This document shows, piece after piece, positions 39,994 to 41,073 of a stretch of DNA of 41,073 nucleotides; the stretch's first letter is position 1; each line of letters opens with the position of its first letter. Position numbers and translations under genes: made by a program. This DNA comes from Muribaculaceae bacterium (GTDB taxonomy: Bacteria > Bacteroidota > Bacteroidia > Bacteroidales > Muribaculaceae). The stretch spans positions 1-41,073 of the forward strand of contig JAGATX010000013.1 in the NCBI GenBank assembly GCA_017621055.1, in the 5' to 3' direction. The notes under the pieces were generated by a model, which did not search any database, had not been told where the DNA came from, and saw only the letters and a list, made by a program, of their open reading frames with translations.

Positions 39994-41073
39994 TCACACC
40001 AGGTTGCGGTAGCGCCGGCGGGGGAGTTCCTTGCCGCCGTTGAGGCGCTTTTTGTACTCTTCGTAGTCGGAGTAAGAGCCTTCGTAGAACACCACTTCGC
40101 CGTCGGGCTCGAACGAGAGGATGTGGGTGCATATTCGGTCGAGGAACCAGCGGTCGTGGCTTACCACCACGGCGCAGCCCGCAAAGTCGTCGAGGCCTTC
40201 CTCGAGGGCGCGAAGAGTGTTGACGTCGATGTCGTTGGTAGGTTCGTCGAGCAGCAGCACATTGCCCTCTTCCTTTAGGGCCATGGCAAGGTGCAGGCGG
40301 TTTCGTTCGCCGCCGGAGAGCACGCCTATTTTCTTTTCCTGGTCGGCGCCCGTGAAATTGAAGCGGGAGAGGTATGCGCGGGCGTTTACGTCGCGTCCGC
40401 CCATGCGGAAACTCTCGGTGCCCTGGCTGATGACTTCGTAGACGGTGCGCTCGGGCAGCAGGTCGTGGTGCGTCTGGTCCACATATGCCACCTTGACGGT
40501 GTCGCCGACTTCGAAGGAACCGGCATCGGGCTGCTCCATACCCATGATGAGCTTGAACAGGGTGGTCTTGCCCGCCCCGTTGGGGCCGATGACACCCACT
40601 ATACCGTTAGGCGGCAGGGCGAACGACAGGTCCTTGAAGAGAGTCTTGCTGCCGAAGGCTTTTGCGAGGTGCGAGGCTTCTATGACCTTGTTGCCCAGGC
40701 GAGGACCGTTGGGGATGAATATCTCGAGGCGTTCCTCGCGCTGTTTCTGATCCTCGTTGAGCAGGCGGTCGTAGGAGTTGAGTCGCGCCTTTCCCTTGGC
40801 CTGGCGGGCCTTGGGAGCCATGCGCACCCATTCGAGTTCGCGCTCGAGGGTCTTGCGGCGTTTGGAGGCCTGTTTCTCCTCCATGGCCATGCGTTTGGTC
40901 TTCTGGTCGAGCCATCCCGAATAGTTACCCTTCCAGGGTATACCCTCGCCGCGGTCCAGCTCGAGAATCCAGCCGGCCACATGGTCGAGGAAATAACGGT
41001 CGTGGGTGATGGCTATCACCGTGCCGGGGTACTGCTGCAGATGCTGTTCGAGCCAGTCGATGCTCTCGGCGTC
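39994..41073 (-). CDS. ettA: Energy-dependent translational throttle protein EttA (ABC-F), C-terminal part, cut by window edge
   Basis: At least 359 residues are present; the frame is open through the right edge of the window, so the start is missing. The end of the first ATPase domain is visible (VIAITHDRYFLDHV), followed by the linker region with LDRGEGIPWKGNYSGWLDQK. The second ATPase domain is complete: Walker A GPNGAGKTT, signature LSGGERNR, Walker B VLLLDEPTNDID and switch His in VVVSHDRWFLD. The short arginine-rich C-terminus (RRRYRNLV) and the linker resemble EttA rather than antibiotic-resistance ABC-F proteins. EttA binds the ribosomal E site and gates early elongation according to the ATP/ADP ratio. 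It lies just upstream of the rpsF promoter. Confidence 0.9.
   Translation of the reverse strand, partial: DAESIDWLEQHLQQYPGTVIAITHDRYFLDHVAGWILELDRGEGIPWKGNYSGWLDQKTKRMAMEEKQASKRRKTLERELEWVRMAPKARQAKGKARLNSYDRLLNEDQKQREERLEIFIPNGPRLGNKVIEASHLAKAFGSKTLFKDLSFALPPNGIVGVIGPNGAGKTTLFKLIMGMEQPDAGSFEVGDTVKVAYVDQTHHDLLPERTVYEVISQGTESFRMGGRDVNARAYLSRFNFTGADQEKKIGVLSGGERNRLHLAMALKEEGNVLLLDEPTNDIDVNTLRALEEGLDDFAGCAVVVSHDRWFLDRICTHILSFEPDGEVVFYEGSYSDYEEYKKRLNGGKELPRRRYRNLV

Noticed and set aside
39994-41073. The ABC-F gene as an antibiotic-resistance determinant
   Set aside because: Its C-terminal features and ribosomal-gene context fit EttA better than target-protection ABC-F proteins.

Overview
The window looks like chromosomal DNA from a GC-rich member of the Bacteroidales, most likely Muribaculaceae-like; the family is inferred from gene content, not proven. 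Support comes from promoters of the Bacteroidetes type (TTTG, 19-20 bases, TAnnTTTG) before dnaE, frdC and rpsF, from a near absence of Shine-Dalgarno sequences, from many signal-peptidase-II lipoproteins, and from families typical of the phylum (BACON, DUF4831, DUF4294, DUF4493, PCMD-like, frdCAB, fused Nnr). There is no tRNA, rRNA, CRISPR array or intact insertion sequence.

Layout. At the left edge is the first 28 codons of a probable tyrosine integrase on the minus strand. An AT-rich gap with a structured-RNA candidate (292-384) follows. Next come plus-strand envelope genes: a BACON lipoprotein, two unrecognised lipoproteins, a LysM plus beta-barrel protein and a coiled-coil lipoprotein (444-5495). 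A minus-strand RND efflux operon (adaptor, pump, outer-membrane channel; 5509-11220) is divergent from dnaE. dnaE is followed by a tight plus-strand series: trxA, fused NAD(P)HX repair enzyme, DUF4831, YitT, prfA, pyrF (to 21161). frdCAB (21329-25348) has its own promoter and a very strong terminator. DUF4294 and xerD follow; the 3' end of xerD overlaps a convergent minus-strand operon (DPP IV-like peptidase, unknown membrane protein, miaA, unknown secreted protein; 27004-32338).

The right part holds a three-gene minus-strand operon of DUF4493-like lipoproteins, two with a PCMD-like C-terminus (32466-38414). Then come two tandem terminators, the rpsF-rpsR-rplI ribosomal operon and the 3' part of ettA, cut by the window edge.

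Most of the window is housekeeping: replication, translation, redox repair, anaerobic respiration through fumarate reductase, tRNA modification and chromosome dimer resolution. The less explained parts are the structured leader at 292-384, the three-lipoprotein DUF4493/PCMD operon, a roughly 150-residue C-terminal extension on FrdC, a degenerate epimerase motif in the Nnr protein, and unknown genes coupled to miaA. I found no clear, complete new defence or mobile system.
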